A program made the position numbers and the translations under genes. Source: Methanosaeta sp. PtaU1.Bin112 (GTDB taxonomy: Archaea > Halobacteriota > Methanosarcinia > Methanotrichales > Methanotrichaceae). From it: DNA of 50,915 bases. The stretch covers positions 1 through 50,915 of the forward strand of contig MVRL01000187.1 in the NCBI GenBank assembly GCA_002067705.1, given 5' to 3'. This document shows positions 50,901 through 50,915 of the stretch, in pieces. The notes under the pieces are model-generated. The model ran no database searches and was not told the origin of the DNA. It worked only from the letters and a program-made list of their open reading frames with translations. Within the stretch, counting starts at the first letter, position 1; every line of letters begins with the position of its first letter.

Positions 50901-50915
50901 TGAAATGGCACTAGC
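50901..50915 (-). repeat. Right terminal inverted repeat of the IS element
   Basis: TGAAATGGCACTAGC at the window edge is the exact reverse complement of the left end. Confidence 0.85.

Larger units (their letters stand above)
49757..50915. mobile_element. IS630-family insertion sequence
   Basis: A ~1.15-kb element bounded by 15-bp inverted repeats (49757-49771 and 50901-50915), carrying one transposase in two frames. Removing it restores GTA GCT AGC, encoding V-A-S in the CHAT gene, with TA duplicated as expected for IS630 elements. The window ends at its right edge, so the rest of the CHAT gene is out of view. Confidence 0.88.

Overview
The window looks like chromosomal DNA of a methanogenic archaeon, most likely a Methanothrix (Methanosaeta)-like member of the Methanosarcinales; the genus is inference. 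Archaeal markers are an ABCE1/RLI ribosome-recycling ATPase, a Nob1-type PIN nuclease, an archaeal-type alanyl-tRNA synthetase, an AglB/STT3 oligosaccharyltransferase, a Fap7/AK6-type kinase, a GfcR/PyrE-like regulator, and TATA boxes about 25-35 bp upstream of many starts, several of which imply leaderless mRNAs. The siroheme-branch tetrapyrrole genes and the large secreted repeat proteins fit a cytochrome-containing methanogen.

Layout. 0-7 kb: a truncated gene end; an acylphosphatase fused to a 14-residue-repeat coiled coil; an overlapping IMPase-NAD kinase pair; a sodium/solute symporter coupled to a 36-residue membrane protein; a Trm5-like methyltransferase; an ion-transporter-superfamily permease. 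7-16 kb: a 1141-residue surface protein with Ig-like repeats, the PLP synthase pair pdxS-pdxT with a coupled coiled-coil gene, and a secreted protein with about 28 beta-propeller blades. 16-19.4 kb: pgk, a DHH phosphoesterase, a small membrane protein and a small secreted sequon-repeat protein. 19.4-21.8 kb: a decayed patch with a VapBC pair whose toxin is cut short, a DUF433/DUF5615 pair whose toxin is also cut short, and a NucS/DUF91-like nuclease with a stop codon at a predicted catalytic glutamate.

21.8-29.5 kb is translation-centred: alaS, nob1 with a GfcR-like regulator, a three-helix membrane protein, ABCE1, a zinc ribbon and an HDAC-family deacetylase. 29.5-32.4 kb is sensory: a soluble histidine kinase divergent from a secreted tandem-Cache protein, then a GNAT acetyltransferase. 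32.6-38.9 kb carries a polyprenol-kinase-like protein, a sugar nucleotidyltransferase, uracil-DNA glycosylase and AglB, suggesting envelope and N-glycan functions. 38.9-44.4 kb is a tightly overlapping minus-strand tetrapyrrole operon (beta-helix protein, siroheme decarboxylase-like, precorrin-2 dehydrogenase, hemA, hemB). 44.5-48.6 kb has a REC-PAS-GAF regulator and an argD-hisC-AK6 operon. The window ends in a CHAT-domain gene interrupted by an IS630-family element whose transposase needs a frameshift at an A7 run.

Four single-helix proteins of 30-54 residues (2803, 18535, 33663, 48861) are supported by promoter, ribosome-site or overlap evidence. No rRNA, CRISPR array or convincing tRNA was seen. 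No single well-formed undescribed system is evident. The best leads are the catalytic-site nonsense mutation, the decayed toxin-antitoxin patch, the small membrane proteins, the Cache-kinase locus and the 28-blade protein.
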